A stretch of DNA of 64,000 bases from Candidatus Butyricicoccus avistercoris (GTDB taxonomy: Bacteria > Bacillota > Clostridia > Oscillospirales > Butyricicoccaceae). Shown piece by piece: positions 27,794 to 36,387 of this stretch (position 1 is the stretch's first letter; each line of letters starts with the position of its first letter). The notes under the pieces were generated by a model, which was not told the DNA's origin, ran no database searches, and worked only from the letters and a program-made list of their open reading frames with translations. A program made the position numbers and the translations under genes. Location of the stretch: positions 1-64,000 of the forward strand of contig DXIE01000049.1 of assembly GCA_019113005.1 (NCBI GenBank). The letters are read 5' to 3'.

Positions 27794-28222
27794 TTAACGA
27801 CGACGGCGAGCACCGCTTTTTCTGTCATTATTATGTTTAATATCAGCCATACGGCTTTCGCTATCAGCCATAAACATTTTGAGTTTATCTTCAAAGGTCA
27901 TAGCAGACTGGTCTTTTGGCTGAGCTGCACGCTGCTGCTGAGGGCGAGGGCGTTTAGCCTCAAATTGACGCTGAGTTTGCTCAGTATTTTCCTGTGCTTT
28001 TTTGATTGACAGATTTATTCTGCCAACATCATCAATATTAATTACCTTAACCTTAACATCTTGACCTTCGGTTAAAAAGTCCTTAATATCATTTACAAAT
28101 GAGTTTGCCACTTCTGAGATGTGAACCATTCCTGATTTACCCTCTGGCAGAGAAACAAATGCACCGAACTTAGTAATTCCAGTCACTTTACCTTCAAAAA
28201 TTGCTCCAACGGCGAAATCCAT
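27794..28222 (-). CDS. S1 RNA-binding domain protein (YabR-like)
   Basis: 142 residues. Residues 1-75 form one S1 domain (VGAIFEGKVTGITKFGAFVSLPEGKSGMVHIS). The remainder is basic, low in complexity (RPRPQQQRAAQPK) and ends in RRRR, which fits RNA or ribosome binding. The order divIC then yabR is the same as in Bacillus subtilis. Relatives are general ribosome-associated factors. Confidence 0.9.
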   Translation of the reverse strand: MDFAVGAIFEGKVTGITKFGAFVSLPEGKSGMVHISEVANSFVNDIKDFLTEGQDVKVKVINIDDVGRINLSIKKAQENTEQTQRQFEAKRPRPQQQRAAQPKDQSAMTFEDKLKMFMADSESRMADIKHNNDRKSGARRRR

Positions 28223-28281
28223 ACCCCTTAATTTTCCTCCATGTGATTTTATTTAATAGCTATCTATAAATTAAGATTGCA

Positions 28282-28566
28282 TTATTTACTTGATGCGTTT
28301 TTAAATACACGTTCATTAGGCATTACATAGCCATGTTCTCTAGCGATAGATGCAATATATTCATCTGAAACGCCATTTTCTATTTGATTGCGGATAGCAT
28401 CATTTACTTCCTGCTGTTGTTCGGTTTGACTAACTAATTCATTCAAACGAGCCTCACGGTCAGATATTTGTATTTGCAGATGAATAAATGACATTGCACC
28501 GATGATTGCAGCACCAAATACAATAAGTTTAACAAAGCGTGGCATTTTGGCTCTTTTTCTTTTCAT
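28282..28566 (-). CDS. divIC: DivIC/FtsB-type septum formation initiator
   Basis: 94 residues: basic N-terminus (KRKRAKMPRFVK), one transmembrane helix (LIVFGAAIIGAMSFIHL), a coiled coil (REARLNELVSQTEQQQEVNDAI) and the conserved end YIASIAREHGYVMPNERVF. Works with FtsL and DivIB at the division site. GGAGGTGG precedes ATG. It sits between yabQ and yabR as in Bacillus. Confidence 0.95.
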   Translation of the reverse strand: MKRKRAKMPRFVKLIVFGAAIIGAMSFIHLQIQISDREARLNELVSQTEQQQEVNDAIRNQIENGVSDEYIASIAREHGYVMPNERVFKNASSK

Positions 28567-28619
28567 TTAATCCACCTCCTGAAAAGGCAAGCTATCCCAA
28601 AAATCAATATGGTTTTATT

Positions 28620-29072
28620 TTAACCCGATTTTGTAAAAAAAGAAAGTCTTTTTTTTATATTTTTAATAATTTCTATTATATATTTATAAAAGGGTTTAAA
28701 AATATATGCCTTAGATAAGATAAATTTTATAAAAGTGTTTGGAAGTGTTAAAACAAATAAAAAAGAGTTTATAATGAGCTTTAAAACAGGCAATAAAAAG
28801 GCTGTAAAAGATAAAAAATAAAGTAACATACCGCCAAATTCACCTAATATTACATAAAATCTCATTTGTGAAACAGCATCCGTTACTGCAAAATAGAATA
28901 AAATAATAAGTAATATAAGCCAAAAAATCGAATCAATTATTATTGTACCTTTGGTTTTAAAATGCATAATTTGACGAATTGCCCTGCATATATCATAAAT
29001 AAAACCGCCTATTACACCGAGTAAAATTGCCTCTAAAAAAACTAAAGTTTGCTGTGCAAGTGAGAACGTCAT
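28620..29072 (-). CDS. yabQ: YabQ, spore cortex biosynthesis membrane protein
   Basis: 150 residues with about four hydrophobic helices (FLEAILLGVIGGFIYDICRAI, IIDSIFWLILLIILFYFAV, FGGMLLYFLSFTAFLLPVL, INSFLFVLTLPNTFI) and a basic tail. In Bacillus, YabQ is needed for cortex formation and is made in the mother cell. It lies 12 bases after yabP. Confidence 0.92.
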   Translation of the reverse strand: MTFSLAQQTLVFLEAILLGVIGGFIYDICRAIRQIMHFKTKGTIIIDSIFWLILLIILFYFAVTDAVSQMRFYVILGEFGGMLLYFLSFTAFLLPVLKLIINSFLFVLTLPNTFIKFILSKAYIFKPFYKYIIEIIKNIKKRLSFFTKSG

Positions 29073-29084
29073 AAAAACGCCCCC

Positions 29085-29363
29085 TTAACCAAACAAACGA
29101 GCAAATATTCCGCCTCTATTCATTAAATTATCATCATATTCCATAGCATTAACTGTACCTGTGAGAGTGAGTTCTCCTTTTTCAAGGCTTAAACCCTCAA
29201 CATGAAGATTTTCACCTTTTACAGAGAGCATACCTCTTGATGTTTCAAGCGAAACTATATTTTCATCAAAATTAGTAACATCAATAACACCAGTTAACTT
29301 TAAATTGCCGTCATTATCCAGATTAAGAGTATGTGGCATACGCATTTTTTCCTCATTAGCCAT
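29085..29363 (-). CDS. yabP: YabP, sporulation protein
   Basis: 92 residues of the YabP/YqfC family: MPHTLNLDNDGNLKLTGVIDV, then ETSRGMLSVKGENLHVEGLSLEKGELTLTG. It is a mother-cell spore-coat or cortex-associated protein in Bacillus. It starts a new transcription unit after a terminator, with a sigmaE-like promoter, and GGAGG before ATG. Confidence 0.94.
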   Translation of the reverse strand: MANEEKMRMPHTLNLDNDGNLKLTGVIDVTNFDENIVSLETSRGMLSVKGENLHVEGLSLEKGELTLTGTVNAMEYDDNLMNRGGIFARLFG

Positions 29364-29395
29364 GTTATTTCCTCCATTTTTGCAATATCTAATCT

Positions 29396-29424
29396 ACTAT
29401 ATGATTAAATGAATATATTTATGC
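29396..29424 (-). promoter_or_regulatory. SigmaE-like promoter of yabP-yabQ
   Basis: On the minus strand GCATAAA (29424-29418), a 14-base spacer and CATATAGT (29403-29396) resemble the sigmaE consensus KMATATT-N14/15-CATACAnT. The location just after a terminator and before two mother-cell genes supports it. Confidence 0.45.
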
Positions 29425-29462
29425 CAAAAAAATAACGTCAAAGCATTTTTAGCTTTGACGTT
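29425..29462 (-). terminator. Terminator between rqcP and yabP
   Basis: Eleven-base stem aacgtcaaagc/gctttgacgtt, 7-base loop, T run on the minus strand. It separates the housekeeping genes from the sporulation genes. Confidence 0.9.
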
Positions 29463-29468
29463 TTAAGT

Positions 29469-29711
29469 TTATTCAATTTCACGATATAAACCAGCAGCAT
29501 CATTTTTAAGCACATGTTCAGCAACATTTAATACTTCAACCTTCATAGTACGCTGACCGAATGCAATTTCAATAATATCACCGATTTTAACTTGATATGA
29601 AGCCTTAGCAGCCTTACCATTGACACTAATTCTAGCTGCATCACAAGCATCATTTGCGATAGTTCTACGCTTTATAAGGCGAGAAACCTTTAAATATTTA
29701 TCAAGTCGCAT
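29469..29711 (-). CDS. rqcP: RqcP/YabO-like S4 domain RNA-binding protein
   Basis: 80 residues, a single S4 domain (MRLDKYLKVSRLIKRRTIAND, RISVNGKAAKASYQVKIGDIIEI). RqcP works with RqcH in C-terminal alanine tailing during ribosome-associated quality control. It overlaps the HU gene by 11 bases and follows mazG-hup as in other Firmicutes. Confidence 0.93.
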   Translation of the reverse strand: MRLDKYLKVSRLIKRRTIANDACDAARISVNGKAAKASYQVKIGDIIEIAFGQRTMKVEVLNVAEHVLKNDAAGLYREIE

Positions 29712-29988
29712 TAGATTTATTCACCTTTTCCTTGAGTTTTTTACTTGGTTCAAAAACGGGTTTAATATGCTCAGGAATATCCAAAATATCACCTGTCATT
29801 GGATTTTTAGTTTTAAATGCACCTCGTTTTTTTGTGCTAAATGTACCGAAACCCGAAATTTTAACCTTTTCACCATTTGACAAGCTTTCTGTTATACTGT
29901 CAAATGTGATTTGAACAATATTTTTAGCCTCTTTAATTGTAATACCTGTTTTATATGCAATCTGCCTTACTAGCTCATCTCTAGTCAT
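29701..29988 (-). CDS. hup: HU-family DNA-binding protein
   Basis: 95 residues. ELVRQIAYKTGITIKEAKNIV at the N-terminus, the DNA-binding arm signature GFGTFSTKKRGAFKTKNPMTG, and a short C-terminal extension KLKEKVNKSNAT. It overlaps mazG by 8 bases and rqcP by 11, so the three genes are translationally coupled. Confidence 0.96.
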   Translation of the reverse strand: MTRDELVRQIAYKTGITIKEAKNIVQITFDSITESLSNGEKVKISGFGTFSTKKRGAFKTKNPMTGDILDIPEHIKPVFEPSKKLKEKVNKSNAT

Positions 29989-30760
29989 TTTTACACTCCT
30001 TAGCCTGTTTCCAAAGGCTTAAAAGCTCATCAAAAGATAAATCAGCAAGATTTTTTTCCGTTTTTTCTACACGCTCAAAACGCACGATAAATTTATCAGA
30101 GGCTTTTTCTAGTGCCTGTTCTGGCTCTACTTTCAATATTCTAGCGACATTTACAGCAGCAAAAAGCATATCGCCAACTTCTTCGTTTATTGTGTTTTCA
30201 TTAGCGTTTTGTATTTCATCAAGCTCCTCACGCACTTTATCAATCGCTTGATTTACATTTTGCCAATCAAAACCAGCTTTAGCGGCTTTTTTCTGGATTT
30301 TTTCCGCACGGATAAGGCTTGGAAGACTTCTTGCAACGCTTTTAAGGCTGTCAGTAACCGTTTTTTGGTTTTTTTCTTTTTGCTTTAGAGCGTCCCAATT
30401 AGTTAAAATTTCCTCGGTTGAATTTACATCTGTTTTAGCAAATACATGAGGGTGACGATAAATAAGCTTTTTACATACACCATCAGCCACATCATTTATA
30501 TCAAAAACATTATTTTCCTGCTCAATACATGCATGAAATACAACTTGTAATAATACATCGCCGAGTTCTTCTTTTAAAAGCTCTGTGTCTTTTGTATCAA
30601 TAGCTTCTATAACCTCATAAGTTTCCTCTATAAAATTTCGTCTTATAGACTCATGAGTTTGCTCTCTATCCCACATACAGCCATTTGGTGCACGAAGAAT
30701 ACGCACAATTTCAACTAAATCATCAAAAGTATAATTTTCTTTTTCTTTAAAATCTATCAT
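29981..30760 (-). CDS. mazG: MazG nucleoside triphosphate pyrophosphohydrolase
   Basis: 259 residues with two MazG domains. The first has REQTHESIRRNFIEETYEVIEAID and the metal-binding EELGDVLLQVVFHA; the second has EVGDMLFAAVNVARIL. It is shorter than YabN of Bacillus, lacking the N-terminal methyltransferase-like domain, as is common. It hydrolyses non-canonical NTPs. It lies 10 bases after spoVB. Confidence 0.95.
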   Translation of the reverse strand: MIDFKEKENYTFDDLVEIVRILRAPNGCMWDREQTHESIRRNFIEETYEVIEAIDTKDTELLKEELGDVLLQVVFHACIEQENNVFDINDVADGVCKKLIYRHPHVFAKTDVNSTEEILTNWDALKQKEKNQKTVTDSLKSVARSLPSLIRAEKIQKKAAKAGFDWQNVNQAIDKVREELDEIQNANENTINEEVGDMLFAAVNVARILKVEPEQALEKASDKFIVRFERVEKTEKNLADLSFDELLSLWKQAKECKND

Positions 30761-30770
30761 TTTTTAACTC

Positions 30771-32369
30771 CTAAAGACGCAAAAGTTTAACAATGCGTTT
30801 GCCAGCTGGCAACATTAAAATATCGTCTTTTTCAAGGGCGTTTAATGCTACAAGTAACACCGCATAAGTAGCTGCTGCCACACAGATTGCAGGTAAAACC
30901 GCAACATTTGATAATTTATCACCAAGTAATCTATAAACAATAGCTGCCGCTGCACCCATACCCACACAAGCAATAAATGGTCTAACAAATAACTTGCCTA
31001 TTTTCGGCAGTTTAATATATTGCTTTAAATAAATTAAATTAAGTGTAGCAATTAAAGTGTAACAAGCGAGTGTTCCGACTGGTGCACCGTAAATATGTAT
31101 TTTAGGATTGCCAACCAGAAAATAGTTAAGTAAAATTTTGCAAATACCACCAATAAGCATGGTTATAACAGGGACTTTCATTTGACCTATTGCCTGTAAG
31201 ATTGCATTTGTAAGACCAACAAGAGCAACACAAGGAATAGCAAGTGCAAGCACCATAAGCAGTGAACCGCCTAAATTTTCATCTACTAAACCAGAAGTAT
31301 CTTCTGCGAAAAGCAAACTTATAATTGGGTGAGCAAGCACAATATAACCAATAGCAGCAGGTAAAGCGATAAGCATAGCAATACGCATAGCACTGCCCAT
31401 ATTTTTGGCCGCCATTGTGTGATTTTGCTGTGCATAAGCACCAGCCATGGCAGGTAAAACAGCAGTAGCAAGTGCAGTTATAAGTGTTTGTGGGAAATTA
31501 AACATTGTAAATGCCTGACCTGTATATACACCATAAAGAGCATTAGACTGCTCCAGTGTAAAACCCACTTCTTGAAGTCTGCTAACAAGCATACCAGTAT
31601 CTATAAGAGTTGTAAGACTTGTAACCGAGCTTGTAAGGGTTACTGGAATTACAGTTAATAAAAGAACTCTAAATAGTTCTTTATATGACCTACAATGGTC
31701 ATTTAAATTATTGCTATATGATTTTTTAGATGCTGATGCTGCATAACAAAGCATAACGACAGCAGCTAAAACTTCACCCACTGTAACACCTAAAATAGCA
31801 AAAGCCGCTTTCATAGAGTCATCAAAACCCTTAACACCTGCAAAATATGCAAATACAAGCCCTAAAACCACTTTACCACTCGCCTCTATAATCTGAGAAA
31901 GTGCGGTAGGAATCATGTTTGACATACCTTGGAAATAACCACGCACTACTGCAACAATAGAAACGAAAAATACAGCTGGTGATATGGCTCTTATAGCTTC
32001 GATTGCCATAGGGTTATTACTTAAATCGGCGATAAGGTCAGCACCAAAAAACAGTAAAACCGAACATAATGCACCAAAGCTAAAGAATGTAATGCCTGCA
32101 AGTTTTGCAATGCGTTTTACTTCTCCTCCTCGCCCTAGTGCATTAGATTCTGAAACAAGTTTGCTAAGTGCCACAGGCACACCAGCTGTGGCAATAACAA
32201 ACATAATCGTATAATACTGATAAGCACTATTAAAAATACCCATACAGGTATTACCTATATAGTGCTGAAGCGGAATTTTAAATGCCGCTGAAATAAGTTT
32301 AGCAATCAGAGTGCCAGCGACCAAAATCATAGCACCCTGCATAAAAGTTTGTTTTTTATTCTTCTGCAA
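30771..32369 (-). CDS. spoVB: SpoVB-like polysaccharide/lipid flippase (MurJ/MOP superfamily)
   Basis: 532 residues from TTG 32369, about 10 bases after AAAGG; the track's ATG at 32420 lies inside the preceding gene. About 14 transmembrane helices. The N-terminus FMQGAMILVAGTLIAKLISA and FNSAYQYYTIMFVIATAGVPVALSKLVSE are typical of SpoVB and stage V/MurJ-like exporters. It probably flips a lipid-linked precursor for cortex peptidoglycan. Position before mazG matches the Bacillus spoVB-like yabM location. Confidence 0.88.
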   Translation of the reverse strand: MQKNKKQTFMQGAMILVAGTLIAKLISAAFKIPLQHYIGNTCMGIFNSAYQYYTIMFVIATAGVPVALSKLVSESNALGRGGEVKRIAKLAGITFFSFGALCSVLLFFGADLIADLSNNPMAIEAIRAISPAVFFVSIVAVVRGYFQGMSNMIPTALSQIIEASGKVVLGLVFAYFAGVKGFDDSMKAAFAILGVTVGEVLAAVVMLCYAASASKKSYSNNLNDHCRSYKELFRVLLLTVIPVTLTSSVTSLTTLIDTGMLVSRLQEVGFTLEQSNALYGVYTGQAFTMFNFPQTLITALATAVLPAMAGAYAQQNHTMAAKNMGSAMRIAMLIALPAAIGYIVLAHPIISLLFAEDTSGLVDENLGGSLLMVLALAIPCVALVGLTNAILQAIGQMKVPVITMLIGGICKILLNYFLVGNPKIHIYGAPVGTLACYTLIATLNLIYLKQYIKLPKIGKLFVRPFIACVGMGAAAAIVYRLLGDKLSNVAVLPAICVAAATYAVLLVALNALEKDDILMLPAGKRIVKLLRL

Positions 32370-32385
32370 AAATCGCACGCCTTTC

Positions 32386-32778
32386 TTATAGCATTGCACC
32401 ACAAGAAGCACAATAAACATCGTCCTTTTGGCATGTTTTGCCGCAAACTGGACATGTTACCTGCTGTTTTGTCTGTGAAAGCTGTAAACGTAAATCATCA
32501 ATTCTAGCACGGATTTCATCTACTTCGGATAAATACTTATCCATTGCATCTTGCTCTACATCAATACCTAAATGGATATCATAAACAAGCTTACCCATCT
32601 CCTTGTAAAGCACTTCACATTCGGTATTTAAATCGAAAATCTGTAAATTTAGCTTTGTAGCCTGAGCCATATCACCTGCTACCTTGCTTGCATTTTGAGC
32701 GGCTTGAGTTGCAGCCACACCTGTTTTTTCTGCAAAAATCTTTGCTTTTTCCAGCATTTTATAAACTTTAGGATCCAT
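32386..32778 (-). CDS. Zinc-ribbon protein with helical N-terminal region
   Basis: 130 residues from ATG 32778, 9 bases after AAAGGAG. The N-terminal 100 residues are predicted helical, with a coiled-coil-like section (EVDEIRARIDDLRLQLSQTK). The C-terminus has a double CxxC zinc ribbon, CPVCGKTC and CASCGAML. The architecture is common in Firmicutes, with unknown function. It lies 16 bases before spoVB and may share its mRNA. Confidence 0.8.
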   Translation of the reverse strand: MDPKVYKMLEKAKIFAEKTGVAATQAAQNASKVAGDMAQATKLNLQIFDLNTECEVLYKEMGKLVYDIHLGIDVEQDAMDKYLSEVDEIRARIDDLRLQLSQTKQQVTCPVCGKTCQKDDVYCASCGAML

Positions 32779-32872
32779 AATCAAAAACTCCTTTTTATAA
32801 AAATTCATTTATATTTTTACTTGATTGGAGGTATTATACACCCCCACTATATAAAAATCAAGGCGATTTTTG

Positions 32873-33787
32873 TTAACCAATAAACTCATGAAGAACTGAT
32901 GAATCTGGTATATAATTCTTATAATCTATTGTGCTAAAAAGCTTTTCAGCTTCTGAGATTTGAGTAAGACCTGCATCTTTCAGCTCATTTTCCTTGAGTT
33001 CATTTCTAAGTATATCCATAAATATAAGTGTCTCATACGGCAAATATGAATCAATAGCATAGCTTGCAAAGAATTTATAAGGGTCTATATATACTCTCTC
33101 TCCACGTCTTACAGATTTCCATTGTTTAACGGTTGATTCAACGCTTGCACTTCTAAATTTAGCATCTCTAACAGCACGCCTGCAAAATCTAAGCTGGTCT
33201 GGTGTTAAGATATTTTTTCCAGTATCAACACTACTTGCAAGAGCTATGTAAATACCAGAAGAAAATTGTTCTAAACCACCCATAAGCGTTTCATTAAAAG
33301 CATGAATACCTTCAATTACAATCATTTTATCATTTGAAAGTGAGAGAGGTTTTACTTTGTCTGTTCGTTCTTTTTTAGCAAAATCAAAAGTAGGAACAGG
33401 TATTTGCTCGCCCTTATTTAACTTTTTAAGGTGCTCATGTAAAAGAGGTAAATCCATGCAAAGAGGAGATTCAAAATCATAAACTCCGTTTTCTTCGTCC
33501 CAAGGGACTTCATAAGTGTCACGGGTTAAATAATAATCGTCCATAGAAATGGTATCGACATCTAATCCTCTTTTCTTTATACTGCTACAAAGTCTGTCAG
33601 CGGTTGTAGTTTTTCCGCTAGATGACGGACCACATAATAAAGCTATTGGTTTTTGTTTGTGATTATTAACTAATTCCTCTGCCACAAGCTCAATTTGATT
33701 TACATAGTGCTGTTCACACTGAATAATAAAATCTTCTGGATTTTTTTTTGCCTGTTTGTTTATAAAGTCCAGTTGATATGTTGCCAT
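32873..33787 (-). CDS. Uridine kinase-like P-loop nucleoside kinase
   Basis: 304 residues. The Walker A motif is LCGPSSSGKTTTADRL at about residue 52, then DTISMDDYYLTR, IVIEGIHAFN and the lid region RFCRRAVRDAKFR, matching the phosphoribulokinase/uridine kinase family. It is longer than Udk and resembles the kinase domain of a family often fused to a TGS-like domain, which is absent here. Substrate is probably uridine or cytidine, but this is not certain. It lies 16 bases after hemZ. Confidence 0.85.
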   Translation of the reverse strand: MATYQLDFINKQAKKNPEDFIIQCEQHYVNQIELVAEELVNNHKQKPIALLCGPSSSGKTTTADRLCSSIKKRGLDVDTISMDDYYLTRDTYEVPWDEENGVYDFESPLCMDLPLLHEHLKKLNKGEQIPVPTFDFAKKERTDKVKPLSLSNDKMIVIEGIHAFNETLMGGLEQFSSGIYIALASSVDTGKNILTPDQLRFCRRAVRDAKFRSASVESTVKQWKSVRRGERVYIDPYKFFASYAIDSYLPYETLIFMDILRNELKENELKDAGLTQISEAEKLFSTIDYKNYIPDSSVLHEFIG

Positions 33788-33803
33788 CGTGATTCCTCAC
33801 ATT

Positions 33804-35267
33804 CTAAAATATATGGAATAATTTTTGCTTACCTAAAATAATACGCTCGCCAGATTCCATATATTCCTTAGGGTATTTAGGATTTACAAAACGGGTTATT
33901 TTACCTGTTTTAAGGTCAACGAGTTTGCTAACCGCACCAGCACCAACAGATAAAATACTTTGTATTTCTTCCATCATAGCAATATTATAAATGCTTTCGG
34001 TGTTTGGTTTACACCAGCCAACATTTTCAAAGCCACCCGCTGTGAATTTTTGTCTGTATAAATAATAAGGTCCATAACCAGCACCCGAAAGTAAATTTGA
34101 TGCAGTATCAAGCATTTTTTTAACCGAACTGTGCTGATTTGCATTAGCTTCTTTGTCATATAAATCTGCACCACGCTTGATTGCAAGTGTGTGAACGGTT
34201 ATATTTTCAGGATTTAGGTTTATCAGTGTGTTTATAGTGTTTTCAAAACTCTCTGGAGTATCACCAGATAACCCCGCAATAGTATCCATATTTATAACTG
34301 AAAAACCTGTTTTTCTTGCTATTTCATAAGCTTCTATCACTTGTTTTGAATTATGATGTCTGCCAATATTTTTTAAAACATCATCATTCATAGTTTGAGG
34401 GTTTATAGACACTCTATCTGCACCACCAAGTTTAATAGCATGCATTTTTTCACTTGTTATTGTGTCTGGTCTGCCCGCCTCGACAGTATACTCTATAAGA
34501 TTTGACATATCAAAAGAGTTTTTAACACATGTCATAATCTTTTCTAACTGTTCAGGCGAAAGGGTTGTAGGAGTACCGCCACCCATATATACAGTCGAAA
34601 GCACTCTATTTGTTTTTGCCACAATTTCACCTGTGCGTTTTATTTCCTCACAGATTGCATCTACATAAGGCGGAATAAGCCCAGCAGATTTTTCTATTGA
34701 CTGTGATACAAAAGAGCAATAAGCACATCTTGAAGGGCAAAAAGGTATTCCAATATAAAGCGAAACCGAGTTTTCTGGCAAAATATCTATGGCACTTTGA
34801 GCATGAGCAGCAGCTCTCATGGTAAGAGCAGTACGCTCAGCCGAAACACCAAATTTTTCACGAAACTGCACAGCCGTCTGTGGACGTGTAAGACCTCTGT
34901 CCATCATACCTCTTGCAAGCTTTGCAGGGCGTACACCAGTTAGACTTCCCCACTCTGGCACTTTGTCTAAGAATGATAAAATAGCATCATAAATAGATAA
35001 CTTTACAATTTCGGTAAGCACTCTTTTATTTGCAAGCTCATCTGTGTTTGGCAGTATAGCCTCTCTTGATTTTTGCTCTATTCTATCACCCAGTTTAACT
35101 ATTGCTGTAGCTTTAGCGTTTTGACCGTCTATTTCAAGCTTACTTATGCAATAATCGCCCTTTTCTGGCTCGGTTTCCGCCTGTTCAGTTATAACTGTTG
35201 GCAGTAAATGCAAAATCATTTCTTCTGCCGCATGACGTAAATCATGCCCTTTTAGAATATAAATCAC
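33804..35267 (-). CDS. hemZ: HemZ, radical SAM coproporphyrinogen dehydrogenase-like protein
   Basis: 487 residues starting at a GTG that overlaps the MBL hydrolase stop in GTGA, with GAGG upstream. A HemZ-specific N-terminal domain of about 165 residues (SLTGVRPAKLARGMMDRG) precedes the radical SAM core: C-x3-C-x2-C in PFCPSRCAYCSF and YMGGGTPTTL. HemZ is a Firmicutes relative of HemN/HemW; the reaction is not settled. Conserved neighbourhood relA-dtd-MBL-hemZ. Confidence 0.93.
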   Translation of the reverse strand: MIYILKGHDLRHAAEEMILHLLPTVITEQAETEPEKGDYCISKLEIDGQNAKATAIVKLGDRIEQKSREAILPNTDELANKRVLTEIVKLSIYDAILSFLDKVPEWGSLTGVRPAKLARGMMDRGLTRPQTAVQFREKFGVSAERTALTMRAAAHAQSAIDILPENSVSLYIGIPFCPSRCAYCSFVSQSIEKSAGLIPPYVDAICEEIKRTGEIVAKTNRVLSTVYMGGGTPTTLSPEQLEKIMTCVKNSFDMSNLIEYTVEAGRPDTITSEKMHAIKLGGADRVSINPQTMNDDVLKNIGRHHNSKQVIEAYEIARKTGFSVINMDTIAGLSGDTPESFENTINTLINLNPENITVHTLAIKRGADLYDKEANANQHSSVKKMLDTASNLLSGAGYGPYYLYRQKFTAGGFENVGWCKPNTESIYNIAMMEEIQSILSVGAGAVSKLVDLKTGKITRFVNPKYPKEYMESGERIILGKQKLFHIF

Positions 35268-35893
35268 TGTATTGCCTCACGCATATATCTATTGTACTTT
35301 CTTTCCTCATCAAGAGTTGAAAAAGCATCATGCCCTGGTAATACCTTATAATCACCCTCCATATCATAGAGCTTTTTAAGTGAACGAAGAATAGTTGGAA
35401 AGTCACCGCCTGCAAGGTCACATCTGCCGCACTCTCTGCGGAAAAGAGTATCACCAGTGAACATTACATCTCCTACTAAAATTACACTAGAGCCTGGGGT
35501 ATGCCCTGGGGTTGCGATATATTTTGCAGTCAGACCACCTACTTTTATTTCTGTGCCGTCCTCAGCTTCGATATCGACAGGAGTTTCTTTGAAATTCTTA
35601 ACAAATGGTTTAAACTCACCCATAGCGTCTTTGGTAAGCAGCCATAAATCGTCTTTATTGCATACAAGTTTAGCACCAGTAGCATTTACAACATCATGTA
35701 CGGCTAAAATATGGTCAAAATGTCCATGTGTTAAAAGCACATATTTTAACTTAATTTTTTCATCTTCTATGGTTTTTAGTATTGCCTTAGCGTTGTCGCC
35801 TGGGTCAATAACTGCACCTTCCATGGTATTTTCATCATAAAAAATATAACAATTAGTGGCAACCATGCCAACTGTTAAATGTAAAATCTTCAT
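35264..35893 (-). CDS. Metallo-beta-lactamase fold hydrolase (glyoxalase II-like)
   Basis: 209 residues. The metal motif is LLTHGHFDHILAVHD, later ligands lie in ATPGHTPGSSV and FTGDTLF, and LPGHDAFSTLDEERKYN is the C-terminal histidine region. Small MBL proteins next to relA and hemZ are usually annotated as hydroxyacylglutathione hydrolase-like, though clostridia rarely use glutathione, so the real thioester substrate is open. It overlaps hemZ by 4 bases. Confidence 0.9.
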   Translation of the reverse strand: MKILHLTVGMVATNCYIFYDENTMEGAVIDPGDNAKAILKTIEDEKIKLKYVLLTHGHFDHILAVHDVVNATGAKLVCNKDDLWLLTKDAMGEFKPFVKNFKETPVDIEAEDGTEIKVGGLTAKYIATPGHTPGSSVILVGDVMFTGDTLFRRECGRCDLAGGDFPTILRSLKKLYDMEGDYKVLPGHDAFSTLDEERKYNRYMREAIQ

Positions 35894-35920
35894 TTTATTT
35901 ATTCCCTTAAAATTTAAATT

Positions 35921-36373
35921 TTATTTACCCATTTCCTCTGTATCAAGCCAGATTGTAACAGGTCCATCATTTATAAGCTCGATTTGCATATCTGCACCGA
36001 ATTCACCTGTCTGAACATTAAGCCCAGTGTTTTTACAATTAGCAATAAAGGATTCATACAGAGGAATTGCAGTTTCTGGGCGAGCTGCTCTAACAAAACT
36101 TGGACGTTTACCCTTTTTGCAATCTCCAAAAAGTGTAAACTGAGAAACAATAAGTATTTCTCCATTTATATCCTTGACAGATAAATTCATTTTGTCTTGC
36201 TCATCGGTGAAAATACGAAGTCCAGTGCATTTTTCTACTAAATACTGAACTTGTTTTTCGGTATCATCTTCACCGACTCCAAGAAAAATAAGAAGTCCAT
36301 TATTTATTTTACCTGTAACCTCTGAATTTATAGTTACAGATGCACGTTTTACACGCTGAATAAGTGCACGCAT
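35921..36373 (-). CDS. dtd: D-aminoacyl-tRNA deacylase
   Basis: 150 residues. MRALIQRVKRASVTIN at the start, the catalytic-site motifs LIVSQFTLFGDCKKGKRPSF and NDGPVTIWLDTEE. It removes D-amino acids from tRNA. It lies 14 bases after relA in the usual recJ-relA-dtd order. Confidence 0.97.
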   Translation of the reverse strand: MRALIQRVKRASVTINSEVTGKINNGLLIFLGVGEDDTEKQVQYLVEKCTGLRIFTDEQDKMNLSVKDINGEILIVSQFTLFGDCKKGKRPSFVRAARPETAIPLYESFIANCKNTGLNVQTGEFGADMQIELINDGPVTIWLDTEEMGK

Positions 36374-36387
36374 AATTTAAAATCTCC

